Shown one piece after another: positions 1 to 10,963 of a stretch of 64,000 bases of DNA (position 1 is the first letter of the stretch; each line of letters starts with the position of its first letter). The DNA is taken from assembly GCA_039654915.1 (NCBI GenBank), contig CM077597.1, positions 33,020,001-33,084,000 on the forward strand. The letters are read 5' to 3'. This DNA is from Aquilaria yunnanensis. Its lineage: Eukaryota; Streptophyta; Magnoliopsida; Malvales; Thymelaeaceae. Position numbers and translations under genes: made by a program. The notes below the pieces were generated by a model, which saw only the letters and a list, made by a program, of their open reading frames with translations, did not search any database and was not told the DNA's origin.

Positions 1-2
1 CT

Positions 3-476
3 ATTGGCATGTCACCATATCGACTTGTGTACGGGAAAGCTTGCCATTTGCCGGTGGAGTTGGAGCACAAGTCGTATTGGGCGGTTAAGAAGCTCAATTT
101 TGAATTGAAAAGGGCCCAAGAGAAGAGAGCTATTCAATTGGACGAGTTGGAGGAAATTCGCATGGATGCTTATGAGAATGCGATGATATACAAGGAGCGA
201 ACGAAGTTGTGGCATGATAAGATTCTTGTGAAGAAGGAGTTTCAACCGGGTCAAAAAGTGCTACTCTTCAACTCAAGGTTGAGACTCTTTCCGAGAAAGT
301 TAAAATCCAAATGGTCGGGTCCTTTTGAGGTGGTTAGGGTGCAACCGTATGGAGCGATGGAACTTAAAGGACAAGATGGATGCATCTTTCAAGTCAACGG
401 TCAACGAATCAAGCCTTACTATGGTGATGAACTTAGGCACATTGGTAAAACCGTCTTGGCCGAACCCGACCATTGA
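3..476 (+). CDS. Ty3/Gypsy (Athila/Tat-like) pol, C-terminal end of integrase, partial
   Basis: The reading frame is open from the window edge to a TGA at 474-476, so this is the last ~157 residues of a polyprotein whose start lies outside the window. The visible protein has the hallmark end of plant gypsy integrases: a '[18 protein letters not shown]' type motif after the catalytic core, a charged helix, then the C-terminal fold with '[22 protein letters not shown]' style residues and 'GPFEVV'. Integrase inserts element cDNA into chromosomal DNA. The wording of the motif is typical of the Athila/Tat lineages, which fits the extra ORF and the G-rich polypurine tracts downstream. No frameshift is seen here, unlike the ORF that follows. 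The lineage assignment is inference from motif style; the integrase identity is secure. Confidence 0.87.
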   Translation: MGMSPYRLVYGKACHLPVELEHKSYWAVKKLNFELKRAQEKRAIQLDELEEIRMDAYENAMIYKERTKLWHDKILVKKEFQPGQKVLLFNSRLRLFPRKLKSKWSGPFEVVRVQPYGAMELKGQDGCIFQVNGQRIKPYYGDELRHIGKTVLAEPDH

Positions 477-1052
477 AAAATCTTAAAGGCGCCAAGCTAG
501 AGGCATAAAATCAAGCGCTTGTCGGGAGGCAACCCGATGCCGATTATTTCTTCTTCTCCTTTTCATTAGTTAGTTTGTGTAGTGCTTTGTGATATTCTGC
601 TCATTTGGTATTATCTTGTGTGTTTGTAGGAATGGGAGACCCATCAGAAGGAAGGTGAGGGGAATGGACCACATTTTCTCAACTTAAGGAGGTAACATGT
701 ATTGAATTTTCAAAGGGTATAAGAGTTAGGATGAAAAGATTAGGGGTTATTTTGCAAATGTTTTAAAAATAGAAGGCTGGTTTTGTAACGCTGGCGACGC
801 GTCGCCAATTTTTGCAAATTGTCTCCGAATGATTATAACGGTGGCGACGCGTCGCCAGAATGCTTCCAGAATTGGCGACACGTCGCCAAGTTTACAACTG
901 CTGTTTTAACCTCGCCTTGCTTTCACTTTTCTCACTTTTACCTTACTCTTCCACCAAATAAACCTCTCAACTTTCAAACCCTACCCTTCCGTAAGCATCA
1001 CGGTTTGATTTTTTGGTGTCGATTCGTCTCATCAAGCCTCTCATTAAGAAAC
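477..1052. other. Spacer between pol and the third ORF
   Basis: No coding sequence is seen. The first half is ordinary non-coding retrotransposon sequence. From about 772 to 888 it holds a cluster of GC-rich palindromes described separately. A pyrimidine-rich stretch (about 900-1020) with an AAATAAA-like box near 955 leads into the third ORF. Confidence 0.6.
792..888. promoter_or_regulatory. Palindrome cluster 1 (three TGGCGACRCGTCGCCA sites)
   Basis: The 16-bp palindrome TGGCGACGCGTCGCCA occurs at 792-807 and 842-857, with a one-base variant (GACAC) at 873-888. Site starts are 50 and 31 bp apart. The same palindrome with the same 50/31 spacing recurs at 4240-4336 inside the LTR. A truncated 'gaaggctgg' at about 770-778 resembles the start of the fourth, upstream site of that other cluster. 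The cluster lies about 165 bp upstream of the third ORF's ATG. A regulatory role is inferred from position and symmetry only. Confidence 0.5.
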
Positions 1053-2478
1053 ATGCCTTGCAAGTCAGTGCCCACTCACTCTTTGAAAGAAAAGGGGAGG
1101 GGAAAGAGGATTCGTCAAGCAGAGCCGCAAGAACCTCCCTATGATACTTTTCGCTTTGTGTCCTCTCGGGCAAACAACTACTTTGAGGGGTTCGTGAATC
1201 GCAAGCTCACACCGGAACGAGGTTTCGACTTCTCGAAGAAGGAGAATGAGGGGATATTAAGAATCGTGGAGAGGCGTGGATGGCAGCAATGGGTCGCTCA
1301 TTCTCAAGCGGAAGTGTCCAAGATCCTCATAATGGAATTCTACGCCAACTTGATGGGAGCTTACTACCTGAATCACCAAGCCAAGGCCTACTTTGTGCGC
1401 AAACACGCTATGCATTATGGGGATACAGTTATCAATGAGCTATTCAACATCAACCCATTGATTAGAGGACAATTCAAAGAGGCTTCCCTTGAGCAACAGG
1501 CTCAAGTAGTATGCGGTCGCCCGGTCCATTGGACACTAAGCCGGGATTAGTCTCATAGGAAGCTCTACTTCAGCTCTTCGGCTCTCCCCCCAGAGATGAA
1601 GGCATGGAACTACTTCATCTCCTCCCGCCTCGTCCCGACTACTCATGTTTAGGAAGTCACCCCGGATTGCTTGGAGATCTTGTACTGCATAGCTTGTGAC
1701 TTTCGAATCAATGTCGGCCACTTCATCCTGAAGCATCTTCTCCGCGCCGCCAAATTGAAACAGGGGAACCTGCCTTTCCCTCAGCTGGTCACTACCTTAA
1801 TGTTGAGGGCCGGTGTTGTCATGGAAGATCCCTCAAAGATAACTTTGGTTATCAAGCCAATCTCTGTGGACAAACTTAGTGGTGCTTTGGAAGGTATCCA
1901 GGAGGTAATGTCAAAAGATGAGGAAGAGGATGCCGCCTAAGAGCAAGAGAAAGTGGAAGAAAGAGAAGAAGAATAAGAGCAGTTTCAGGAGCCCTATCTA
2001 GGGGAGGACTTTGGGGGAGCTTCTGATCAGTTAGTCGATCCCGCTACCGCGACTCCGGCCTCCTTGGCTGTAGCACTCAACAAGATGTATTTGATGATGC
2101 GAGAGCAGCATGAAGAGTCAGCGGCTCGGTTCGAATTAGTCGGTGGCTCTTTTACTTCTTTTGCTAAGGAGATTCGCGAGGGCATCTCACTTATTGCTGG
2201 CAACCAAGAATGTCTTTCCGGGCAAGTTCGATGGGGCCACTAGCACCAGCACTAGCAGCAGCAGCAATAGTGGGACCTCCCGCCAGAATACCCTCCCTTC
2301 CCACCCATTCCACCTCACTTTCACCCCTCCGCATACCAGTGGTACACACCCTACCCCTCCAGCCACCCACCTCCCTTTTACCCACATTTTGGACCTCCCC
2401 ATGACCCGTCCGAAGGTCCTTCCTCTTTTCCTCCTGCCGGTGGGTCTTCCGGCCACGATGACATGGGAGAGGATTAGT
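1053..2478 (+). pseudogene. Decayed third ORF downstream of pol (Athila/Tat-type, 'putative plant transposon protein' family)
   Basis: One reading frame runs from ATG 1053 to a TAG near 2476 but is interrupted by in-frame stops at 1548, 1650, 1938, about 1974 and a group of TAGs near 2240-2275. The N-terminal part (residues about 30-160) carries the pattern 'FVSSRANNYFEGFVNRKL', 'ERGFDF', 'RRGW' and 'EFYANL', which I associate with the extra ORF that Athila/Tat-type gypsy elements carry after pol. Past the core come an acidic stretch (about 1905-1975) and a Pro/His/Tyr-rich tail (about 2270-2470). Several stops are TAG where neighbouring Gln codons are CAG, as expected from C-to-T decay. Overlapping ORFs on both strands at 2143-2523 are by-products of the proline-rich tail. 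The protein's function is not known; an envelope-like role has been proposed for related ORFs, which I cannot test here. Confidence 0.7.
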
Positions 2479-2546
2479 AGGGGCGGGAACACCCGCCCCC
2501 AGGTATGATTCTTGGACACTCACTTTCCATTGAGGACAATGCTAGC

Positions 2547-2562
2547 TTTAAGTTTGGGGGAG
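2547..2562 (+). other. Polypurine tract candidate 1
   Basis: The sequence TTTAAGTTTGGGGGAG is the kind of G-rich purine tract that precedes the 3' LTR in Athila/Tat-like elements. It is followed by TGGTTGC, so an LTR could start at 2563. A second candidate lies at 3222. Confidence 0.45.
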
Positions 2563-3221
2563 TGGTTGCTTGACTATCATACTTGGCCTTTCTGTTTGTG
2601 TTCGTGTCTTTGTTTTAGACTTAGTTGCTTTTTCTAGGTTTTAAAGCAATTATGGTTGTTTCATTTAGGGTGCATGTTTCTTGCATATTTTGTTTCCTGT
2701 TTTCCTCTCTTCCGTTAGTGAATTTTGATAGGCTACATATAGAAACATATAGGTTTATAGTTTCTTTTTATAGTCCTTTATTGTTTTTGGTGTCTTTAGG
2801 ACCCAATGGGGACCATTTTTGCATATGGATGGATGTGGTTACTAGTTTGACTCTCTTGAAGCTTTGATGAATTGGGAAAAATTAGTTTTGATACTTTTGG
2901 GTGAATCCTTGATGATGTGTTATAATGAACTTGGGAGTTGTGCTATGAACTTGTGTCTTTTGAGATCCTTGTATTGAGTTTTGCTCTAAAACTTGCCTAA
3001 GGACCTAGCAAACTCACAATAGTGCATGAACTTGAAGCGTGTGGTTTCATAGGAGGAACCTTTCCACCAAATAACCAATCCCTCTACATTCCCTCATATC
3101 ACCCTTATTTTGAGCTTTCATTTCCTTGTGGTTATACCCTTGAGTTACCTGAGGTGGAAAAAGGTCAAATCTTGAGCTTAAAAGAAATTGTATTGAGTTG
3201 AATTAAGTGGGAAATAATGGC

Positions 3222-3233
3222 AAGTTTGGGGGA
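3222..3233 (+). other. Polypurine tract candidate 2
   Basis: AAGTTTGGGGGA is immediately followed by TGTGTTTATAAA, so an LTR beginning TG could start at 3234. I slightly favour this site because the TG directly abuts the tract, but only a second LTR copy would decide. Confidence 0.5.
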
Positions 3234-4209
3234 TGTGTTTATAAAAAAAAAAAAAGAGAGAAAATATATACTACTCTGCTGTTTCCTAGTATCAAAGTAG
3301 GTTGGGGTCTTCTCCTAAGGCAAGAGTTGATCACAGCTCGAAAAGGTGCTTGAAATAAAAGTATGGTTGTAAATAAAATAAAATCACCTTGGACTGTATT
3401 AAGTTAGTAGCTTGGGCTTAGGCGGAGCACCCGTTTATGCACTTGCTAAACGGCTAAATACATGAAGAGGAAACAATAGTTAGTTAATAGGTGTAAAGGG
3501 TTGGTGAATGGTGGATTGATGCTTGTTCAACTTGATTGTTTCTTTTAAGCACTTGGTTTTATTTTGACCGCCTCGCCAACTCTATTCCGGAAGCAATCAT
3601 CTGGTTCCTCCCTTTTCTTTTTGAGCCCTTAACCCGTTGCTATCTTTTGAAAGTAAACAATTGAGCTTTGAGTTTAGTGCAACCTACCGTAGGGGAACAA
3701 GGTAGAGGGTGCTGGATCCTTTTGCAAGCTTTTGGAAAAGAACTTAGTGCAAGCCTCAAGTTAGATGGCACAACTCCTTTAATGGAAATTTAAATCTTTT
3801 AGGGGGTCATACCCCTAAGGGCTTCACCCTAGGTAGCAAAATTTCTTTTTCCTTAGTCACCATTTCTTCTTTTAAAGTCAAACCTAGTCAATCATGGAAG
3901 TTTGGATGCAATATGTGGTTAACATTGTAGCTTCTTTAGTGTTTGTGTGTTTTGTAGGTTAGGTCGCTAGGGACTAGCTTAGATTTAAGTTTAGGCGAAT
4001 TTGTTAAGTGCATAAAGCCACGGTCAAAGTGTTGACTTTTTGACAACTTTGACCGTCAAATTCTGATAATTCTTCCTTCTTTGTCTTAGTTTTTCTTGTT
4101 TCTTTGGCTCATTACAGGTTGGGGCAAGTGTTGCGGACAGGGCATTATAAGAAAGCTAAAGTGGGACGGCATTCGGACAAGAGAAGTAGGAGAAGTGCAA
4201 AATGAAGGC

Positions 4210-4336
4210 TGGCGACGCGTCGCCAGAAGTCGTGAAAGTTGGCGACGCATCGCCAACGTTATCAGTATTTTGAGTACATTTTGGTCATCTGGCAACGCGT
4301 CGCCAGAACTCGACCCACGCTGGCGACGCGTCGCCA
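4210..4336. promoter_or_regulatory. Palindrome cluster 2 (four TGGCGACGCGTCGCCA-type sites) upstream of the LTR TATA box
   Basis: Sites start at 4210, 4240 (variant GACGCA), 4290 (variant GGCAAC) and 4321, with spacings of 30, 50 and 31 bp. These approximate whole helical turns, so the sites would lie on one face of DNA. The last three match the spacing of cluster 1. The core ACGCGT is CpG-rich in otherwise AT-rich DNA. Position in U3, ending 117 bp before a TATA box, suggests enhancer or repressor binding sites; this is inference. Confidence 0.55.
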
Positions 4337-4452
4337 ACGCTGCTTTGTTTTTCCGAAAGCTCGCATTTTTTATGGTCCCCCACTCTTTCCACCTGATGAG
4401 CTGGCTTGGAAGAAGGGAGTCTTATCCCTTTAGGGTTGGAATGAAGAGGGGG

Positions 4453-4460
4453 TATAAATA
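4453..4460 (+). promoter_or_regulatory. TATA box of the LTR promoter
   Basis: TATAAATA sits in a G-rich context and is followed by a purine-rich leader, as expected for an LTR promoter with transcription starting about 25-30 bp downstream. Confidence 0.6.
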
Positions 4461-5278
4461 GAAGAGAAGAAAGAGGCCAAAAACAAAGTTTTTGGCAGAT
4501 TTTGATCTTAACCCGTCTTGAAGCCTTTTGATCATCTAAGAGGCGGTTTTGAAAGATTGAAGAAGGATGGATCATCTTGGGAGTTAAATCTTCTAGGGGG
4601 TTTCTTGGGTTTACTCTCCTCTTTCTTTTAGTTGTGTGATTTTCGTGGATATTGTTGTTATGGATTTGTTGATGACATTTGTTATGGATTGTGAGTAGAT
4701 CACTTTATCTCTCTAGGGTGACATTCCTTCCCTTGTTACTTAATGAAGTTGTCTTGTGTTTATGGATGAGTTCTCTTGTGTTGTCCCTTTCATTGTGCTT
4801 ATTGATTGATTTATGGTAGGCCACCATAACTAATGTACTAGTTCATTAAATCCTTGAGAAAGGTTTTATGGGTGACAAAGAGAAATGGAAGGGGCATAGT
4901 GTTAACTTAAATTAGAGATAATCTAGGTGAACACTAAGAGTCGAAAGAGGCTTAGTTCTTCAACCACTCTAAGTTAAAGTTGGAGCTTGAGTAAAACCCA
5001 AGTTAGTTTAGGGTGAGCAAGGACCCATCTTGAGAAAGAGGTTCTTGATGTGAGATCCTTTCTACCACACATGGAATATCACTCTTGAGGACCAACTTCT
5101 TGGGTAGCAATGGGTAGGAGTGGGATCCTAGAGAGGTAGTCACATTTATTCTAAGTTCTCTCTTTATTACCTTTCACTTTCTTTAGAGTCACTTTTCTTG
5201 TGTTTTTTGAGTTAAGTAGCTTGACCAATTTGATCTTTGAATCTAGATAAAATCACTAAACTCTCTTGGGACGATACC

Positions 5279-7817
5279 TGTCGTGCCCTAAACTGCCCCC
5301 GGCCCATTTGGGCCTGTTTACTTAAAACATGCAGCGGAAGTGTTCATTACACAGAAGGGGCTTTTAAAACTCACTAAGACTTATGGGCACGAACCCCAGG
5401 ATACTTATCGATACTAGCTCGTTAAGTTCTTTAGTTAAGGTTAAGTTGAAATGCTCTCAGAAACAAGCTAGCACCTATGTGGATTTCATGTGTTCATTTT
5501 CATGGTCTTTACCAAGCTTAGCCAAGAATATGCATGGCAGCCAAAACACCAACTTAAGTTTGAAAACTTATTTTCATGCATATGCTTTGCATGCTTATGT
5601 GTTTTGGTGTTCACTAGTGCACATAATCACTTAATGCCTTTAGATGCAACTAATTCTTAGGCATGTATTAATTCACATATGTGCACTTAAATTTCTTTTT
5701 AGCCAAACTTTACACAAGCTTCCAATTTCAACATGCTTCAAGTTTCATGAAAACATAACCCATAAATTCATGCATGGGCCTTGGTAAGTCCACCAAGCAA
5801 TAAAAATACCCAAAAATGTCCAAGTCCATAATACAAGCCCAAAGCCAAGTTTGCCCAAATTTTAGCTAAGTCCATAATTTGGTCACTAAAGTTAGACCAA
5901 CAAAAACATGCTTAAAAGCAAGCCATAAATCCACAAAGCCATGGAACACAAATTTCCACCTTAATAGACCTTGTTCCCACAATTCTAAGACTTCAAGTCC
6001 TGCACAGAAAGTCCACATTTTTTTTAGCGTGTTTACAAGCAACTTATATACTTAGAATACTTAGAATATTTTGAGCAATACCATACACAAATCCAACCTT
6101 AGAATACAAAAAGAGTACTCAAGACTCTTAGCTTGATCTTTCAAGCAAACCTTTACCTACAAAAGTAGAGTAGGGCGGGTGAGTTATAAAACTCAATAAG
6201 GATTTCGTGGCATCCAATGCCTAACTTATGGCCTCCAAGGCCTAACATATGCCAAGAATGTAATGGAAAAATAATCCTTATTCCTGCAAAGAAAACATAA
6301 AGATAAAGAAAACAAAAAGATACATGCATATAGCAATAATATCATAATCGGGGGTTAGCATGCACAACAAATCAAAGAAGCACACAAACACACACCACTT
6401 AACACTTTGTTCACAGAAGGGCAGCAAGCATCCCTCAAGTTTTAATTCATTAATTTCATATACTTAATGTTTTCGAAGAGCTCACTTAGCATAGGAATTA
6501 AAGTGGCCACCTTAACTCCCAGCCCATAATGCTTGCTTACTTAACTTAGCTCATGAGCAAAACAGAATTGCCGAAGCAATAACATAACTTAAGCCCTCTT
6601 AGCACTCCTAGGATCACATGGTTCTTTGACCATCACCTAGGGGCCCGAATACTCACACAAAAAATCCATGGAACTATGCCATGCAATAAAGTGAGTATAG
6701 GAATCTTTACCCACAACACCGAAAGCTTTAGAAGCTTATTTTCCTTCGTTTTCCTTGCTTGTTGACTCTAGAAATTGTTTTCTAGCATAAGAACCAAGAT
6801 GGGCCAAATTTTATTAGTAACCATAAGGTACCAAGAACACTTGGTGTACACTTACAGAACCTCACAGAAGAGGTAAGGCCAATTTTTTGTGCTTGATGTT
6901 CTTCAAGCTTCTTCTTGATTTCTTGCTTCTAATGAACTTAGGAACTCAATCACACAAAGAGTTCCTTGAGTAGAGCTTAAAACCTCCAAGAAATGGAAAT
7001 GGCTGAATTTTCCTCCTTGGTTTTCTTTGAATTCTTCACCTGATTCTTGCTCTTTATGGTCTTAGAGCTTGAATTCAACCAAGAATACTTGGTTTTAATT
7101 TGAGGAATGATTATTTCTAGCTATGGACGAATATTTAGATGAGGAAAAGATTTGGAAATGTGTTTGGAATGGTGAGACTTGGTATGGAAGAAAATGGAGA
7201 GAGAAGGAGAGAGTTTGAGAGCAAATGGCTTTGAATGAGTGAATTGATTATGTTTTAATGTGTGGGAAGGTGATGGCCAGCCATATGGGAAGGAAAATGA
7301 GTGTATAATGTGCTTGGAAGAGTGGGGGACAAGATTTAATGGAAGGAAGACTAATTGGAAGACTTTTGTGTAAGTTGGTAGAAAAAGTCAAAAGTAGGTG
7401 GAGAAAGAATCCAAGGTGATGACTAAGGATGGGAGGTTGATTAAAATAATAGGATTTGGAGGAAGGTGACATAAAATATTGGGAATTGGAGGGGCATGGC
7501 TGGCTAAGGCATCCTAGGCCATTAAAATGGCCTAATTCCCCCTTTAGTCCTCCAACTTTTTAATTTTGGGCAATTGAGCCCAACCACTAAAAATCCCTTT
7601 GTTCAATTTAGTCCCTCATTTTTAAAAACCACCATTTTCATTACTATTTCTCTTGGCCTAAGCCAAGCTTATTTTTAAGATGTTCAACACTCAATTATGC
7701 ACATGCCATATTGTCTTCTCAATTTAATTGAGCTAAATTCCCGATTAAGGAAAAATTCTTATGCTCCAAATCCATTTAACCCAGGACCTAATCACTTTGG
7801 ATTGTCCGGGCATTACA
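5279..7817 (-). mobile_element. Solo LTR (2,539 bp) of a chromovirus-type gypsy element, reverse orientation
   Basis: The segment begins TGTCGTGCCC and ends GGGCATTACA. Read on the minus strand it starts TGTAATGCCC and ends GGGCACGACA, a pair of termini typical of Tekay/Del-like gypsy LTRs. It is bounded by a perfect 5-bp target duplication, ATACC at 5274-5278 and at 7818-7822. Removing the element plus one duplication restores the host LTR sequence. No gag, pol, PBS or polypurine tract lies inside, so it is a solo LTR left by LTR-LTR recombination. Short ORFs in it (5383-5634, 7248-7472) are not convincing genes. Confidence 0.9.
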
Positions 7818-7906
7818 ATACCCTTATTTACTTCTAAGTACACGACGATTCCATTCGCTTGTGGGTTTTTAAGGGTTAAATTGATAAACTCTTGATTTTT
7901 ACAACA

Positions 7907-9538
7907 ACACTAGCGATGTGATGCTCATGGATCAAGATGAACCCACAACCTACCAACAAGCTATGTGGAGGCCTGACTCTGAGAAGTGGCTAGTGGCCAT
8001 GAAATCTGAGATGGAATCCATGTATGAAAACCAAGTATGGACTTTGGTTGATCCACCTGAAGGAGTCAAACCTATAGGGTACAAATGGGTTTTCAAGAAG
8101 AAAATTGGCATGGATCGTAATGTGATTATCTTTAAGGGACGATTGGTTGCAAAAGGTTTCAAGCAAATTCATGATATTGACTATGATAAAACTTTTTCAC
8201 CAGTTGCCATGCTTAAATCCATCCAAATTTTGTTGACTATTGCCGCACACTATCATTATGAGATATGAAAAATAGATGTCAAAATTGCATTCCGAAATGG
8301 AAAGTTACTTGAAGATGTGTACATGACATAGCCTGAGGGTTTTGTCACGCATGAGAATGCCAATAAAGTGTGCAAGTTGCAAAGGTCCATTTATGGACTG
8401 AAGCAAGCTTTTCGAAGTTGGATTCTTCATTTTGATGAAGCAATCAAAGAGTTTGGTTTTATCAAAAATGAAGATGAACCTTGTGTCTACAAGAAGGTTA
8501 GTGGGAGTGCTGTTGCCTTCTTGGTGTTATATGTAAATGACATACTACTCATCGAGAATGACGTTCCCAAGCTATAGTCTGTAAAGACTTGGCTAGGGAA
8601 ATGTTTCTCTATGAAGGACTTGGGTGAAGCTGCTTATGTGTTAGGCATCAGGATCTATGGAGATAGATCTAGAAAGCTTATTGGCCTAAGTCAAAGTACA
8701 TACATTGACAATATGCTAAAGAGGTTTAGCATGCAAGATTCCAAGAAAGGATTTTGCCCATATCACATGGTATAACTCTTTCTAGATCTCAGTGTCCAAG
8801 TACACCCGAAAAGAAAAAGCGCATGACTAAAATTCTGTATGCCTCAGCAATTGGATCTATCATGTATGCCATGATATGTGCTCATCTCGATGTCATGTAT
8901 GCCTTGAGCATGATGAGCAGGTACTAATCAAACCCTGGTGAAAGTCACTAAACAGCTGTTAAGAACATCCTTAAGTACTTAGGAAGGACTAACGATGCAT
9001 TCTAGGTCTTTGAAGGTGAAGATGAGCTCGTTGTAAAGGGTTACACCAATGCTAGCTTCCAATCCGACAAGGATGATTTTATATCGTAATCTGGTCATGT
9101 GTTTTGTATTGTTGGTGGTGCTGTGAGCTGGAAGAGTTCAAAGCAAGAGACAGTAGCCGACTCTACAACAGAATCTGAGTACATTGCCACCTCTAATGCT
9201 GCGAATGAGGCAGTTTGGATCAAGAAGTTCATCACTAAACTTGGAGTGGTTCCAAGCATTGCCGACTCGATAGGGCTTTATTGTAACAACAATGAAACAA
9301 TCGCACAGGCTAATGAACCTCGATCTCACCAGCAATCCAAATCCAAACACATACTCTGACACTATCATCTCATAAGGGAGATCATCGAGAGGGGTGATGT
9401 GAGGATATTCAGGACTTCGACAAACAGCAACATTGCTAATCCGCTGACAAAGCCCCTTAGGCAGCAGAAGCATGATAGCCATTCTAGGTCTATCGGTATT
9501 AGATACATGGATGATTGGCTTTAGTGTAAGTGGGAGAT
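7907..9538 (+). pseudogene. Ty1/Copia pol remnant: reverse transcriptase and RNase H, 5'-truncated
   Basis: The segment at 7918-8268 encodes the start of a copia reverse transcriptase ('GYKWVFKKK', 'LVAKGF', 'DYDKTFSPVA'). The segment at 8280-8760 continues with 'LKQAFRSW', a 'YVNDILL' box (the usual YVDD, with its first Asp changed to Asn) and 'SMKDLGEA'. RNase H follows from about 9060 ('ADSTTESEYIA' at 9150-9185), ending in the 'NPLTKPL...MDDWL' tail before the LTR. The frame is broken by in-frame stops at about 8266, 8328 and 8576 and by shifts between about 8760 and 9090. Gag, protease, integrase and the 5' LTR are missing: the copia sequence begins abruptly near 7907 next to the gypsy LTR. 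The damaged catalytic box and stops make it inactive. Confidence 0.88.
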
Positions 9539-10963
9539 TATTAGTGTTGTGCCCAAAAGCCAATCATGAGATGATTGTATTTTGTACATTGTATTTTGTA
9601 CATTGAGTCATGATATTTCATTAAGGCATTAATCCAGGAATTACATTTGTTGTTTTGTTTCTGCGTAACATAATAAACATAATTGTAACATTAGAATAAT
9701 GATATTCTCAAATGTCCCTAGTCTAGTATTATTGTGGAGTAGGTTACAATAATACATAAAAACTAGCATATGTGGAGACTAATATGAGATATGTAGTCTA
9801 CATATGGGTACAAGTTGGAGAACTTGTGTACTGGACTGACCCACCATGAGAACACTACATGGATCGTTATATGAGTGTCATAAGTGATTCTCATAGTGAT
9901 CATGGTATATGTAGTCCTTTGACCTAAGGTCATCAAGGTTCCCTACATGTGAGTCACACACTTGGATATTTCTCTTTGTTGCTCGTAATTGAGTAAACTT
10001 GAAGGAGATGAATGGGTATGTCACATATCATGCGGAGGGTTTTGTATGATCAAGCTGGGATTTGTCTTTCCTATGTAACGGTCATGATATCTTCAGACCC
10101 CTTGATAGAATAAGACTTCGAAAATGCATGGCCATGCTCAGATGAGTTGATATACAATATCAATAAAATCAATTTAAGTTAGTCTGCTCGATAATCAAGA
10201 AACCAAAGATTGGGCTATACGAGAGTGACACATTCCATGTCTTGTGCTTAGTCTTGATATCTTAGACGAAGGGACAATGGCATATATGGGTAATGATCAT
10301 AAAAGTTTAATTGAATCACCGACAATATTGTCACTTGGGTAGCAATGATGTGTTGTTAGACACCGCTCATTGCTTATGATCATAAATGTGATTTATGATC
10401 ATTGCCAACGTGGTAAGAGCCTATTGGGTCGCACACATAGAGCTATTTGGATTGTTAGAGTGCATGGGCTAATTATTTGGGTTATGGTTTCATAATAATT
10501 TCGTATTAATAATTGGCCCAAAAGTTGAGCTATTAGTAAGCCCGAAATTAAAACTTAATTGGATTAGGGCTTTGAAACCCATTAGGCCTAGAAGTTGAGT
10601 CTCACTATAAATATAACATTTAGTGAGAAATTCGTAGCCTTGCCCTAGCCTCCCAAAAAGAACAGCCGCATTCTTCTCTTGTAATTCCTTGGAGAACACA
10701 AGCTAGCACAGTGAGCGCTAGAGAAACGCATCTGCCAGGACATGGTAGAAGCATGGTGATCCCGAGAAGCTTGTGTGGATACCATAGAGAGCTTGAACAC
10801 ATCAACTATTCAGGTTTTGTGATTCGACTCTACAGTTGGGTGAGAGATTTTAACCGAAATTAGGTATGAAAAATTTCTAACATCCAATTTTCCCCCTTTC
10901 ACTTAGATCTTGGAGGGTTTCAGTTATATTCCACTATGCTTGTTTGGCTCCCAAAACTCTACA
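9539..10963 (+). repeat. Copia 3' LTR (about 1,425 bp)
   Basis: It follows the purine tract AAGTGGGAGAT and aligns end to end with the solo LTR at 56352-57768 of the same family. The consensus start is TGTTAGTGTTGTGCCC, with the second base mutated here; the end is CTCTACA. It contains a TATA box at 10606. Predicted ORFs inside (10490-10805) are not genes. Confidence 0.85.
10606..10613 (+). promoter_or_regulatory. TATA box of the copia LTR
   Basis: TATAAATA follows CTCAC and is conserved at 57408-57415 in the second copy of this LTR, which supports it as the LTR promoter. It marks the U3/R region roughly three quarters into the LTR. Confidence 0.6.

Larger units (their letters stand above)
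3234..7906 (+). repeat. 3' LTR of the Athila/Tat-like element, interrupted by a solo LTR
   Basis: The left part (to 5278) and the right part (7818 to about 7906) join seamlessly once the insertion at 5279-7817 and one copy of its 'atacc' duplication are removed. The LTR carries a TATA box at 4453 with a palindrome cluster 117-243 bp upstream, so U3 ends near 4480. No primer-binding site follows, because sequence right of about 7906 is a truncated copia element. Length without the insertion is about 2.1 kb if the LTR starts at 3234, or about 2.8 kb if at 2563. Confidence 0.6.

Noticed and set aside
2143..2523. Five overlapping ORFs on both strands
   Set aside because: They arise from the GC- and proline-rich tail of the decayed third ORF; the true frame continues that of ATG 1053.
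5383..5634. 83-residue ORF inside the solo LTR
   Set aside because: Solo LTR bounded by target duplications; no protein motif.
9138..9563. 141-residue minus-strand ORF
   Set aside because: It is antisense to the copia RNase H region, whose motifs identify the real coding strand.
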